A DNA stretch of 64,000 bases from Ureibacillus thermosphaericus (GCF_012396605.1 NZ_JAAXPW010000002.1:124001-188000), one strand, 5' to 3'; numbered from the stretch's first letter, positions 36,407 to 44,714 are shown. The notes: generated by a model not told the origin, from the letters alone. Numbers and translations are program-made.

Positions 36407-36703
36407 CTACTCAACTTCCCCTTCCCAAGCACTCATGCCACCAATCATATTTGTAGCATTAAACCCATTATTTTCTAAAATCGTTGTTGCTAGGGCACTG
36501 CGACCACCTGCTAAACAAACGACAATATACGGTTTATCTTTTGACAATTCATTCATGCGAATAGGAAGTAACCCTAATGGAATATTAACTGCTCCCGGAA
36601 TATGCCCTCCGTGGTATTCCTCTATTTCACGAACATCCAGTATATTTAGTCGCTCTCCACCTTCTAAACGTTGTTGCACTTCTTTCGCACTAATTTCTTT
36701 CAT
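36407..36703 (-). CDS. Single-domain rhodanese (sulfurtransferase)
   Basis: 98 residues, one rhodanese domain, with the persulfide-forming Cys63 in VVCLAGGRSA and ILDVREIEEYHGGHIPGA upstream. Cytoplasmic. Follows the membrane-anchored rhodanese by 15 bases in the same operon. In cst-type regulons such proteins move sulfane sulfur between persulfides and thiols. Ribosome site AAAGGAGG. Confidence 0.9.
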   Translation of the reverse strand: MKEISAKEVQQRLEGGERLNILDVREIEEYHGGHIPGAVNIPLGLLPIRMNELSKDKPYIVVCLAGGRSALATTILENNGFNATNMIGGMSAWEGEVE

Positions 36704-36718
36704 GCATAAATCCTCCTT

Positions 36719-37060
36719 TTAATTTTTCCAAGCATTCATGCCTCCACGAACATTTGTGACACGTTCATAACCTAGCTTTTTTAATTGTTTGCAAGCTTGG
36801 CTACTTCTCATCCCGCTTTGACAAATGACAATGATTTCTTTATCCTTTGGAAGCTTTGTAAAATCTGAACCTAATGGCAAGTTTTGAAATTGCCGAATAT
36901 GATTGGCTTTATATTCTGCAGGAGTTCGTACATCAATCAATACTTTGTCCTTGTCATTTAACATATTCTTCAATTCGTTTGTTGAAATAGTATTCACATT
37001 TACCGGCTTTAAGCGCCATGCAATGAACACAATGATGACTGCTAACACTATCCATTCCAT
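36719..37060 (-). CDS. Membrane-anchored rhodanese
   Basis: 113 residues: an N-terminal helix (about 2-16) then a rhodanese domain facing the cytoplasm or outside, with LIDVRTPAEYKANHI and active Cys80 in VICQSGMRSS. First gene after the operator at 37074-37091 and probably induced by persulfide through CstR. Start ATG after GGGGGG. Confidence 0.88.
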   Translation of the reverse strand: MEWIVLAVIIVFIAWRLKPVNVNTISTNELKNMLNDKDKVLIDVRTPAEYKANHIRQFQNLPLGSDFTKLPKDKEIIVICQSGMRSSQACKQLKKLGYERVTNVRGGMNAWKN

Positions 37061-37073
37061 ATTTCTACCCCCC

Positions 37074-37091
37074 TATACCCTTATAGGTATA
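37074..37091 (-). promoter_or_regulatory. CstR operator before the rhodanese operon
   Basis: TATACC-N6-GGTATA between cstR and the rhodanese genes, 13 bases from the rhodanese start. Matches the other three sites in this window. Confidence 0.7.
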
Positions 37092-37131
37092 ATTTTTATG
37101 CTAAATAAATAGCTGTTTATACAGCTATCTT

Positions 37132-37389
37132 TTAACGGCTCTTTACGATTAAATTAATGGCTTCTTGTACTAATTCATCTACATCTTCTGATTTACTATT
37201 ATTCATACATTCAATTAAATTTTCGCTTACAATAACGCCAATTGTTCGATCGACTGCAGAACGCACAGCGCTTAGTTGAGTTACAACATCTTTACAATCT
37301 TTTCCTTCTTCCATCATGCGCAGTATTCCGCGTATTTGCCCCTCAATACGTTTAATGCGATTTTTTGTTTTCGCATCATATTTTTTCAA
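37132..37389 (-). CDS. cstR: CsoR-family repressor, CstR (persulfide-sensing) type
   Basis: 85-residue all-helical CsoR-family protein. Cys32 and Cys61 are kept, but the copper-binding His found four residues before the second Cys in CsoR is Asn57 (SENLIEC), which is the CstR pattern. CstR senses sulfane sulfur by forming di- to tetrasulfide bridges between the cysteines. The surrounding genes (two rhodaneses, CoA-disulfide reductase-rhodanese) and the repeated ATACC-N6-GGTAT sites support this over copper sensing. Confidence 0.82.
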   Translation of the reverse strand: MKKYDAKTKNRIKRIEGQIRGILRMMEEGKDCKDVVTQLSAVRSAVDRTIGVIVSENLIECMNNSKSEDVDELVQEAINLIVKSR

Positions 37390-37427
37390 TTATGTATCCC
37401 TTCTTTCTTGACGCTTATTCTAATTTC

Positions 37428-37456
37428 AGTTTATACCCTCATAGGTATAAAGTCAA
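37428..37456 (-). promoter_or_regulatory. cstR promoter with operator in the spacer
   Basis: Minus strand: TTGACT (37451-37456), 17-base spacer, TAAACT (37428-37433). The palindrome TTATACC-N6-GGTATAA (37431-37450) fills the spacer, so bound repressor would block polymerase. Confidence 0.75.
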
Positions 37457-37464
37457 CTATAATA

Positions 37465-37491
37465 AAAGCGATTCAAGGAACGAATCGCTTT
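37465..37491. terminator. Terminator AAAGCGATTC hairpin
   Basis: AAAGCGATTC / GAATCGCTTT between the 45-residue protein gene and cstR. Confidence 0.75.
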
Positions 37492-37494
37492 ATT

Positions 37495-37632
37495 TCATCT
37501 ACGAATCATGATTAATAATCCAGACATTATAATGGAAAACTGAACGGATTGCAGCGGTTCACGGTCATAAATAAAAAAGTAAGCAATAGCAAATAAAAGT
37601 ATTAAGTATACGAAAGCTTGTCTTAATTTCAT
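37495..37632 (-). CDS. 45-residue membrane microprotein
   Basis: Starts MKLRQAFVYLILLFAIAYFF, then YDREPLQSVQFS and a second short hydrophobic stretch ending MIRR. AAGGGG six to seven bases before the ATG at 37630-37632; terminator directly after the stop. No family recognised. Confidence 0.55.
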   Translation of the reverse strand: MKLRQAFVYLILLFAIAYFFIYDREPLQSVQFSIIMSGLLIMIRR

Positions 37633-37702
37633 AAGCAACCCCTTCATCTGTCTTACTACTATCCTATTAAGGAAGGGGTAAGCTTATGATACGGATTTTA
37701 AT

Positions 37703-38278
37703 TTAACCGCCTGGAATTGCTAAAGGAAAGCTTACATACTCATGATATTTCGGCGTTCGATCTAAATGTGTTTCGTAAAGAACAATTTCCGTTACATTGA
37801 AAGAAAAGGTTTTTCCATCTTTCTCTCGAATTTGTAATAACGTTCCTTCTTCAAAAGCATCCTCACTCTTCCATTTTCTCGCTAACGTTATATGCGGACG
37901 GAAAGGTTTTTTATCCAATTGAAAACCCGTTTTTTCACATTCCCTATATACCGATTTTTGGATGGAATCGAGCTGTTCTGATGATTCCACATCTGCCCAA
38001 AAAATTGTGGGAGCCTTTTTCGGACCGAAAATCCCTAAGGAATTCAACGTCAAGGTGAAAGAAGATTCTTTTTCTAAGATTGGTTTTACCTTTTCCACGA
38101 CTTCATTTAGCATCGATTTTTCAGCAAACCCTAAAAAAGCTAAGGTGATGTGGTAATCTCCCGGATGAACCCACCGGGCAAAAGGGAAATCTCCTTTTCT
38201 CGCTTGAATCCATTCATATAAGAAATCTTTTGCTTCTTTCGGTAATTTTACTGCAAAAAAATAATGATGCTTTGCCAA
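37703..38278 (-). CDS. thpR: RNA 2',3'-cyclic phosphodiesterase (2H family)
   Basis: 191 residues with the two HxT motifs of the 2H phosphoesterases: HITLAFLG (His43) and HITLARK in the C-terminal half. Hydrolyses 2',3'-cyclic phosphates on RNA ends; archaeal and bacterial relatives were called 2'-5' RNA ligase. TTG start after GGGGGA. Cytoplasmic, single gene. Confidence 0.9.
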   Translation of the reverse strand: MAKHHYFFAVKLPKEAKDFLYEWIQARKGDFPFARWVHPGDYHITLAFLGFAEKSMLNEVVEKVKPILEKESSFTLTLNSLGIFGPKKAPTIFWADVESSEQLDSIQKSVYRECEKTGFQLDKKPFRPHITLARKWKSEDAFEEGTLLQIREKDGKTFSFNVTEIVLYETHLDRTPKYHEYVSFPLAIPGG

Positions 38279-38317
38279 TAAAATCCCCCGTTCCTAATTA
38301 ACAATTCATTATAGTAT

Positions 38318-38635
38318 TTACCCCTCTAATAATTTTAAACCGATCACTGCTAGTAGAATAATAAAAATACACATGATTCTTTTCCAATTACGTGATTCTT
38401 TGTAAAAGAACATACCAACTAGGGTACCACCGACAACACCTATTCCTGTCCAAACTGCATAAGCTGTTCCCATTGGAATTGTTTGCATCGCAAATTGCAA
38501 TAGAAACAAACTTCCAACAAAACTTGCACTAAATATCACAATCGGTCTCCAACTGCTACGAGCTGCATATTGATTCATCGCCGCAACAACTAACGTTTCC
38601 AATAATCCAGCTATAATTAACGCTCCCCATGCCAT
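38318..38635 (-). CDS. SMR-family guanidine exporter, subunit 2 (YkkD-like)
   Basis: 105-residue four-helix small multidrug resistance protein. The membrane-embedded Glu lies in helix 1 (LIIAGLLETLVVAAMN) and TIPMGTAYAVWTGIGVVG is the SMR signature. Overlaps the partner gene by 19 bases, typical of paired heterodimeric SMR subunits such as YkkC/YkkD. Under the guanidine-I riboswitch upstream, so guanidinium/proton antiport is the expected function. Confidence 0.87.
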   Translation of the reverse strand: MAWGALIIAGLLETLVVAAMNQYAARSSWRPIVIFSASFVGSLFLLQFAMQTIPMGTAYAVWTGIGVVGGTLVGMFFYKESRNWKRIMCIFIILLAVIGLKLLEG

Positions 38636-38973
38636 TCCTTATTCACATCCTTTTTCTCTTCATCAGTCACAAGTTTCAATCCAATCACACCTGCTAAAAT
38701 GAGCAATATGAATAAAATTTTTAAAAGATGAAAAGGCTCGCCAAAAAATACAATTTCACTGATGACAGCCCCTATACTCCCTAATCCAACAAATACCGAA
38801 TATACTGTACCTGCAGGCAAATATTGAGATGCATTGATTAATAAATAATTGCTTAAGATGATGGCGATGATCGTTCCTAACCATTCAAGGAAAGTACCTG
38901 CATGAGCAAGACCAATAACCCAAAGCACTTCAAATAAAGCTGCGATATAGACTTTCATCCACTGTTTGTTCAT
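38617..38973 (-). CDS. SMR-family guanidine exporter, subunit 1 (YkkC-like)
   Basis: About 118 residues with four helices; Glu in helix 1 (VYIAALFEVLWVIGLAHAG) and YLPAGTVYSVFVGLGSIG as SMR signature. ATG at 38973 is seven bases after GGAGG, preferred over GTG 38979 that abuts it. First gene of a two-gene operon directly after the guanidine riboswitch terminator. Paired SMR exporters of this kind expel guanidinium in exchange for protons. Confidence 0.87.
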   Translation of the reverse strand: MNKQWMKVYIAALFEVLWVIGLAHAGTFLEWLGTIIAIILSNYLLINASQYLPAGTVYSVFVGLGSIGAVISEIVFFGEPFHLLKILFILLILAGVIGLKLVTDEEKKDVNKEWHGER

Positions 38974-38988
38974 ATTCACTCCTCCAAC

Positions 38989-39107
38989 AAAAAAAGCCTA
39001 AAGAGATAGATTTATCTCCCAGGCTTTTATCCTTCCGTGTACGCAAATGCGTCGTTTTCTCTCGGACCAGACCTACAAATAGCGGAACCCTAGAAAACTG
39101 TTTTCTT
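38989..39107 (-). ncRNA. Guanidine-I (ykkC) riboswitch with terminator
   Basis: Minus-strand RNA shows the conserved blocks of the ykkC/guanidine-I aptamer in order: CTAGGGTTCCG, TGGTCCGAGAG, ACACGGAAGGAT, then AAAAGCCTGGGAGA. The last block is also the 5' arm of a terminator (GCCT...AGGC followed by seven T residues at 38989-38995). Guanidine binding should hold the aptamer and prevent termination, turning on the two SMR genes. Recognised from memory of the consensus; an Infernal search would settle it. Confidence 0.92.
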
Positions 39108-39163
39108 GTTTAATTTGATAATTATTGTGCCATATTGGCAAGAAAGTTGCAAATTCGAACTGT

Positions 39164-40855
39164 TTATTTGAAATTGTAATCTGTTACGATTTTTTCTCTG
39201 CTCGTTGTCACATCTGTAAAGTATTCATATAAACAAATCCCTAAAAATGAACCGGAAACGTTATAAACATTTGTAAAGCCTAAGTGTTGTAAGATTTTTA
39301 CTGCATTGTAGCTCCGTTGTCCTGAACGGCAATGGATATAAACCGGTTTATCGCGAGGAATTTCATCTACCCGCTCGCGCAATTCGCTCAACGGAATGTT
39401 AATAGCATTTACTAAATGGCCACTTTCAAATTCATGGTTTTCCCGAACATCAATAAATGTTGCTCCTTGTTCAACTAAGTTTCGCACTTTGGAAACGTGA
39501 ACTTGCTTATAATCTGCATGTAAAATATTTAATCCGACAAGAGCAGCGATATTCACAACATCCCTAGCGGTGCTATACATTGGAGAATAGGTTAATTCGA
39601 GCTCTTTTAAATCTTCAAGGGTACCCCCCATCGTAATTAAAGCGGCAATCACATCAATTCGTTTATCTGCATTTCCTTTTCCAATGGCTTGAGCACCAAG
39701 GATTCTACCTGTGGGTACTTCAAAAATGAGTTTAAAATGAAGCGGATTGCTGTTTGGCATGAGTCCCACTTTATCCGGTGCAATCACATAAACACTATCA
39801 TATCTGATGTTAGCCTCTTTTGCTGCTCTTTCATTTAATCCCGTCACGGCACAATTTAAGTCGAAAATTTTGACGCTTGATGAACCAATAACTCCTTTAT
39901 TATTTGTTTTTTGACCATATATATGGTCTGCTGCCGCTCTTGCCTGTCGCACAGCTGGTCCTGCTAAAGCAAGTCTTGTTGGTTTGTGCGTTAAGCGGTG
40001 GTACACTTCGATGGCATCTCCTACCGCATAAATGGATGGATCAGACGTTTGATAGTTGGCATTGACTTTAATGCCGCCCAACTCGCCAATTTCAAGTCCT
40101 GCTTCTTTCGCAAGAGTGATTTCAGGCTTTACCCCAATTGCCAGCACAACCGCTTGGGCTTCCACTTGTTTTCCTGAATTAAGTTCAATTGCATTTTCTG
40201 TTATTTTCTTCAGCCCATCTCCCACAATTAATTGAATACCATGGTCAAGCATTTCTTTATGCAGAATCTGCACCATATCTTCATCAAACGGTGCCATAAT
40301 TTGCGGGGAGTACTCAACCAATGTGACTACTTTTCCAGCTTCTCTCAAGTTTTCTGCCACTTCTACTCCGATGAATCCACCGCCAATGACAGCAATTCTT
40401 TCTACATTCGACTGATTCACATATTGATGTAATCGATCAATATCGGCTACATTTCTTACAGTAAATACATGAGGCAGGTTCACCCCTTCAAAAGGAGGCA
40501 CAACAGGATTTGCCCCCGGTGAAAGAATGAGAACATCATAGCTTTCCTTATACACTTCATTTGTTTCTAAATTTTTTATTTCTACTGTCTTTTCTTCCCG
40601 ATGAATTCGAATTACTTCTTGATTTACACGGGCTTCAATATTGTATTTCGTTTTAAAGCTCTCAGGCGTCATCAACACTAATTTTTCTTTTGACTCAACA
40701 ACTCTCCCTAAATAATACGGCAATGAACAATTGGAAAAGGACACGTGCGGCCCCTTCTCAAACATAATAATTTCTGCTTTCTCATCCAAACGGCGCACTC
40801 TCACAGCAGCTGTTGCACCACCAGCTACGCCTCCCACTACCAATACTTTCTTCAT
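39164..40855 (-). CDS. CoA-disulfide reductase with C-terminal rhodanese domain
   Basis: 563 residues. FAD/NAD(P)H pyridine-nucleotide-disulfide fold starting MKKVLVVGGVAGGATAAVRV; single redox Cys43 in SFSNCSLPYY, as in CoADR/Npsr. The C-terminal rhodanese domain (about 465-555) has VYIHCRSGQRS. Such fusions reduce CoA persulfides or polysulfides and disulfides, linking to sulfane-sulfur removal. ATG at 40855 is eight bases after AAAGGAG; a longer frame to 40921 is rejected because it would cross the operator. Controlled by two CstR-type sites. Confidence 0.9.
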   Translation of the reverse strand: MKKVLVVGGVAGGATAAVRVRRLDEKAEIIMFEKGPHVSFSNCSLPYYLGRVVESKEKLVLMTPESFKTKYNIEARVNQEVIRIHREEKTVEIKNLETNEVYKESYDVLILSPGANPVVPPFEGVNLPHVFTVRNVADIDRLHQYVNQSNVERIAVIGGGFIGVEVAENLREAGKVVTLVEYSPQIMAPFDEDMVQILHKEMLDHGIQLIVGDGLKKITENAIELNSGKQVEAQAVVLAIGVKPEITLAKEAGLEIGELGGIKVNANYQTSDPSIYAVGDAIEVYHRLTHKPTRLALAGPAVRQARAAADHIYGQKTNNKGVIGSSSVKIFDLNCAVTGLNERAAKEANIRYDSVYVIAPDKVGLMPNSNPLHFKLIFEVPTGRILGAQAIGKGNADKRIDVIAALITMGGTLEDLKELELTYSPMYSTARDVVNIAALVGLNILHADYKQVHVSKVRNLVEQGATFIDVRENHEFESGHLVNAINIPLSELRERVDEIPRDKPVYIHCRSGQRSYNAVKILQHLGFTNVYNVSGSFLGICLYEYFTDVTTSREKIVTDYNFK

Positions 40856-40870
40856 ATCAAGCACTCCTTT

Positions 40871-40886
40871 ATACCCTGAATGGTAT
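40871..40886 (-). promoter_or_regulatory. CstR operator in the leader
   Basis: ATACC-CTGAAT-GGTAT, located between the predicted transcription start and the ribosome site of the CoA-disulfide reductase gene. Confidence 0.65.
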
Positions 40887-40952
40887 TTTGTTTCATCCCC
40901 AAAACCTCTGTGCATCAACAATAATTTTTCAAAGAAGAACTAATTTAATTAC

Positions 40953-40981
40953 AATATATACCCCCGTAGGTATTTTGTCAA
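40953..40981 (-). promoter_or_regulatory. Promoter of the CoA-disulfide reductase gene with CstR operator
   Basis: Minus strand: consensus TTGACA (40976-40981), 17-base spacer, TATATT (40953-40958). ATACC-N6-GGTAT (40958-40973) lies inside the spacer, the same layout as at cstR. Confidence 0.8.
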
Positions 40982-41171
40982 CGAAGCTTTTCTTAAAGAA
41001 TGAATGTAAGACGCAGCATTATTAACATAAACAGAATTCCTTAAAGGAAAGGCAAAATGTAAAAAGAGGAAAAGGATGAGTGCTATTAGTGGACCTCGTA
41101 TTAGAAGCACAAAAGGAAGCTTTAGAAACATATATATACGGAAATCAATAAAGCGTTAATTAACGGACTTT
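40982..41171. other. Intergenic sequence before the protease remnant
   Basis: Short coding-like phrase on the plus strand (VDLVLEAQKEALETYIYGNQ, about 41091-41150) that stops at TAA. No start or ribosome site; probably another decayed fragment. Confidence 0.3.
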
Positions 41172-41453
41172 GTGCTTTATTGGAAATCCGCTTTTTTCAC
41201 TGGTATTGTCAATGAAACCCATTTTACTTTCTGAATAGGAAGAGGATGTATACATGATAAATGCACCTGTATATCGGGTAACAGTGGAAGCCCTATCATG
41301 AATGAAGATGGAAATGTAATTGGAATTATCTACGCAGCAGTAAGACATGAGAGTTGGCTGTTTGTCCCGATCGAATACTTACAAGAAAGAATAGACAATT
41401 GGCTCCCTCCTCACTGGGCTACTCTTCATGTTGTTGAAGGGCGAACTTCTTGA
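41172..41453 (+). pseudogene. Remnant of a trypsin/V8-like serine protease
   Basis: Pieces of an S1 protease C-terminal half in shifting frames: FIGNPLF, TGIVNETHFTF, EEDVYMINAPVYR, then after a one-base loss in the CGGG run, GNSGSPIMNEDGNVIGIIYA to the TGA at 41451-41453. GNSGSP holds the catalytic Ser. At least three frameshifts and a TAG. No N-terminal half (His and Asp of the triad) is present. Clearly non-functional. Confidence 0.7.
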
Positions 41454-42230
41454 AATGCCAATTAAAGAGCACGCATTCCCTTCTTATCTTCTAAATTTTG
41501 ACAGCCTTGCTGATAATTTTATTAATTAATATTCGACAATTTAATTCACATACATTTTGTACTAATGATTACTCGAAATAATACGACACATTGTTTTATT
41601 AATATATAAAAATTAATTGATTTTTACATACCTTTTCATTTTAGATGTTTTCTTGAAATAACATTTAAATTTCGACATCCCCTTATCTCAATAAAGATAT
41701 ATTGTTAACTTAGTTGACATAAATATTCATTTCATTTTGGTTATTGTTAATGTTACCTTCTATTTTATTTAAATATCACGATTGTAAGATTATTATTTTT
41801 GTATTGAAACATACCCATTCTATCGTTTTCGACAGCACTATTCCTTTTTGTAAACATTAGTTTACAAAAAATCAGTAGATAGTATGCCTAATTCGTTTTT
41901 TTATCACGATTTTGACTTTATCTATTACACAATAAGAAATTATGCGCAAATTTTCACAAGAAACGTCAAACTTGCCACCTCTTTTGACAACCTTGTTTAC
42001 AATAAATTTAAATCGAATTCTCAATATACCTATTTCTATTAATTCAAATATCTACTGACGCTCAATAATTCGACAACCAAAAATTGTATATTCTTATATC
42101 GACAAAATCCACATTAGTTCAGCAGCCAATGTCCCTTGTGTTACAACTCATTTTCTCTTAGTTTTGTAAATTTCTTGTAATTAATATCAGCTCCCAGTAA
42201 ATTAATAAGTAATAAGGGGGCATGATTTTT
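41454..42230. other. 770-base AT-rich desert upstream of the aldo-keto reductase
   Basis: No open frame worth calling on either strand. Contains a perfect inverted repeat TTTTTGTAAAC / GTTTACAAAAA (41845-41855 and 41860-41870) with a 4-base loop, which could be an operator or a weak terminator, and many TTGACA-like boxes. Possibly the decayed remainder of the island that includes the protease remnant. Confidence 0.5.
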
Positions 42231-43163
42231 GTGGAGAAATATGTGCGATTAGGAAAATCAGATCTTTATGTGAACCCTATTGGATTAGGAGCGAATGCAG
42301 TCGGTGGACACAATATTCACCCTCATCTAAGTGAAGCAGAAGGAAAAGAGCTTGTTCGTGTTGCCATCAAAAACGGAATCAACTTCATTGATACTGCATA
42401 TTTGTATGGATTAGGCCGTTCAGAAGAACTCATTGGAGAAGTCTTAAAAGAAATGGGCAACCGAGATGAACTGATCATTGCAACAAAAGTCGGAGCTAAA
42501 ATAGTTGATGGCCAAAGAGTAATGGACAACTCACCTTCATTTTTAAAAGAAGAAGTGGAAAAAAGTTTGCAACGCTTAAAAACAGACTATATTGATTTAC
42601 TTTACATTCATTTTCCCGATGAGCAAACACCAAAGGATGAAGCGATTGGAGCATTGAAAGAATTGAAGGATGAAGGAAAAATTCGAGCAATCGGTGTTTC
42701 TAACTTCTCATTAGAACAATTACAGGAAGCAAATAAAGATGGCTATGTGGATGTGGTTCAAGAACACTATAACTTAATTTATAGAGATGCTGAAAAAGAG
42801 ATGTTTCCATACACACTAAAAAACCAGATTGCTTTTATCCCATATTTTCCTTTGGCTTCTGGCTTGCTTACAGGAAAATATACAAAGGATACTGAAATAC
42901 CTGAATATCGTCAAAAATCTCAGTTCTTCCAAAAAGAAACGTATGAGAAAATCGTAGAAAAAGTGGAACGATTACGCACAATCGCCCAATCGAAGGATGT
43001 AGAGGTTGCAAATGTTGTTCTTGCTTGGTATTTGACACGAGAAGCCGTAACTGCCATCATTCCAGGAGCAAAATGTGCTGCGCAAGTATTGAACAATTTA
43101 AAAACAGCCAAAGTATCATTAAGTAAAGAAAAAATTGAAGAAATTGATGAATTATTTAAATAA
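42231..43163 (+). CDS. Aldo/keto reductase
   Basis: About 310-residue TIM-barrel NADPH oxidoreductase. Catalytic tetrad visible: Asp in FIDTAYLYG, Tyr in TAYLYG, Lys in IATKVG, and the His position in [14 protein letters not shown] contacts AIGVSNFS and AIIPGAK. Similar to YqkF/IolS type reductases of broad specificity. GTG at 42231 is nine bases after AAGGGGG and preferred over ATG 42222, which touches it. Single gene closed by a strong hairpin. Confidence 0.88.
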   Translation: MEKYVRLGKSDLYVNPIGLGANAVGGHNIHPHLSEAEGKELVRVAIKNGINFIDTAYLYGLGRSEELIGEVLKEMGNRDELIIATKVGAKIVDGQRVMDNSPSFLKEEVEKSLQRLKTDYIDLLYIHFPDEQTPKDEAIGALKELKDEGKIRAIGVSNFSLEQLQEANKDGYVDVVQEHYNLIYRDAEKEMFPYTLKNQIAFIPYFPLASGLLTGKYTKDTEIPEYRQKSQFFQKETYEKIVEKVERLRTIAQSKDVEVANVVLAWYLTREAVTAIIPGAKCAAQVLNNLKTAKVSLSKEKIEEIDELFK

Positions 43164-43178
43164 TATGAGGATATGCAC

Positions 43179-43226
43179 GCCAACAAAGAGCGGATAAGTT
43201 AATTTTCTAACTCACTCTTTGTTGGC
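43179..43226. terminator. Terminator of the aldo-keto reductase gene
   Basis: GCCAACAAAGAG / CTCTTTGTTGGC, 12-bp perfect arms. Its 3' arm runs into the first unit of the 21-bp array (TTGGCTATTAT at 43222). Confidence 0.8.
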
Positions 43227-43530
43227 TATTATTTTGTTAGATTTGACTATTATCCTTAGTAGCTTGACTATTATTGGTTAAATTTTGACTATTATCGTAT
43301 TCTCCAAGAGGCGATTTTAGATGATTGACTAATAAGTTGAAGAGTGTGACTATTATCTTCTGTAGTTTGGCTATAACTGACTCGATTTTGACTATTATCA
43401 TAAATTTCAAGAGCAATTTTTGTTTGATTGACTATTATGTTCACAAATTTGACTATTATGCTTTATAGAATGACTATTATTGTCATGGATTTGGCTATTA
43501 TTCCCCCACGAGAATAACGAGCATTTCACA
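43222..43530. repeat. 21-bp-period array with 103-bp superperiod, core TTGACTATTAT
   Basis: Cores begin at 43222, 43243, 43264, 43285, 43325, 43346, 43367, 43388, 43428, 43449, 43470 and 43491. Steps are 21, 21, 21, 40, repeated three times, so equivalent units are exactly 103 bp apart. The core (TTGACTATTAT, variants TTGGCTATTAT and TTGACTAATAA) is kept; the next 10 bases vary. The two complete 40-base units share CAAGAG at the same offset. On the minus strand 21 bases read as heptads around DNSQ, but the 40-base steps shift the frame and stops occur. Confidence 0.85.
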
Positions 43531-43734
43531 TCATTCACATTCAGTATTTCCTCAAACTAAAGAACAATCCATCTAATTCAAGCGACACCAAATAAATTTC
43601 AGCATTTCTTTATTGCAATAAAAAATACTACTTTCCTACATCTCCTATTCACTTCTATTTAATCATCTTTTTATCCAACAAACAGTTATAATTTTTGTAA
43701 ATTAACTTAACAGTATTGTTTTACTAAAATAAAA

Positions 43735-43760
43735 TATCGCCTCCAAAAGGAAGCGATTCG
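43735..43760 (-). terminator. Terminator of menA
   Basis: Minus strand AATCGCTTCC / GGAGGCGAT then TTTTATTTT. Confidence 0.65.
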
Positions 43761-43802
43761 TTCGAATGGGCAAGATTTTAACATAAACCTTCATTTATCC
43801 TA

Positions 43803-44714
43803 CTAAAATATATATCCTAGTAACAACCCAGCTGATAATAAAAAGCAGAAAATTGTGTTCGTCATGGCTGTTGATTTCATGGCAATAGGCATAAACTGCA
43901 TTTCGCTTTCGCCCTTTTGGAAGCCTCGAATAGCGTCTATAGGTTTTTTTACGCTTAACAGCACTACTAGCGCCCAAGGACTGATGCTTCCCGTCACCAC
44001 TAATCCGACAATCCAAAAATAGGAGATAATAAAACCGATTGCTAGTAATCTCACTGCATTGGTTCTACCGATTAATATGGCAAGCGTCTTTCTTCCGCCT
44101 CTTTTATCTTCCTCAATATCTCGAATATTGTTAGCCATGTTGATTCCGCCTACTAATATCCCTGATGGAATGGAGAGGAGTACTGAAAGCAGCGTGACAT
44201 CACCTGTTTGAATAAAATAGGCAATTAACACGAAAGCAGTTCCCATTAAAGCTCCTGCAAATAACTCACCAAAAGGGGTATAGGCAATCGGCAGCGGACC
44301 ACCAGTATATAAATAACCTACCGCCATTCCAAACAATCCGATGACTACTAACCACCAACTAGAATTCGAGCAAATATAAACACCAACAATCCCAGCAAAA
44401 ACATATAAAAGAATCGCTACCGCCAATACATTTTTTGGCTTCAAGCCGTGGCGAACGATTCCTCCGCCAATGCCAACCGATTCTTCCGTATCCAGCCCTC
44501 GCTTGAAATCGTAATATTCATTAAATAAATTTGTCGCAATTTGAAGTGCCAAACACGCAATCATCATCGTCAGAAATAGCAACCAATCGATCTTTGTATC
44601 ATACAGTGCCATTACCGTCCCTAAAATGACCGGCGCAAAAGTTGCCGTTAACGTATGTGGACGAGTCATCTGCCACATAAGCTTTAATGATGAAATTTCG
44701 TGATTCTTTTCCAT
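43803..44714 (-). CDS. menA: 1,4-dihydroxy-2-naphthoate polyprenyltransferase
   Basis: About 303-residue UbiA-superfamily membrane enzyme with eight to nine helices. First Asp-rich motif NLFNEYYDFKRGLDTEE and second NNIRDIEEDKRGGRKTLA bind the Mg-prenyl diphosphate. RPHTLTATFAPVILGT near the start is typical of MenA. Makes demethylmenaquinone for the respiratory chain. The start is uncertain: ATG 44714 has AGAGG 12 bases upstream, while ATG 44726 abuts that site. No other men genes nearby. Confidence 0.88.
   Translation of the reverse strand: MEKNHEISSLKLMWQMTRPHTLTATFAPVILGTVMALYDTKIDWLLFLTMMIACLALQIATNLFNEYYDFKRGLDTEESVGIGGGIVRHGLKPKNVLAVAILLYVFAGIVGVYICSNSSWWLVVIGLFGMAVGYLYTGGPLPIAYTPFGELFAGALMGTAFVLIAYFIQTGDVTLLSVLLSIPSGILVGGINMANNIRDIEEDKRGGRKTLAILIGRTNAVRLLAIGFIISYFWIVGLVVTGSISPWALVVLLSVKKPIDAIRGFQKGESEMQFMPIAMKSTAMTNTIFCFLLSAGLLLGYIF

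Larger units (their letters stand above)
43164..43802. other. Convergent intergenic region carrying the first 21-bp array
   Basis: Comprises the aldo-keto reductase terminator (43179-43226), the array (43222 to about 43530), 200 bases of AT-rich sequence without features, and the menA terminator (43735-43760). Confidence 0.6.

Noticed and set aside
43222-43530. CRISPR array
   Set aside because: Conserved part is only about 11 bp, spacers about 10 bp, no cas genes; the structure is the reverse of a CRISPR.
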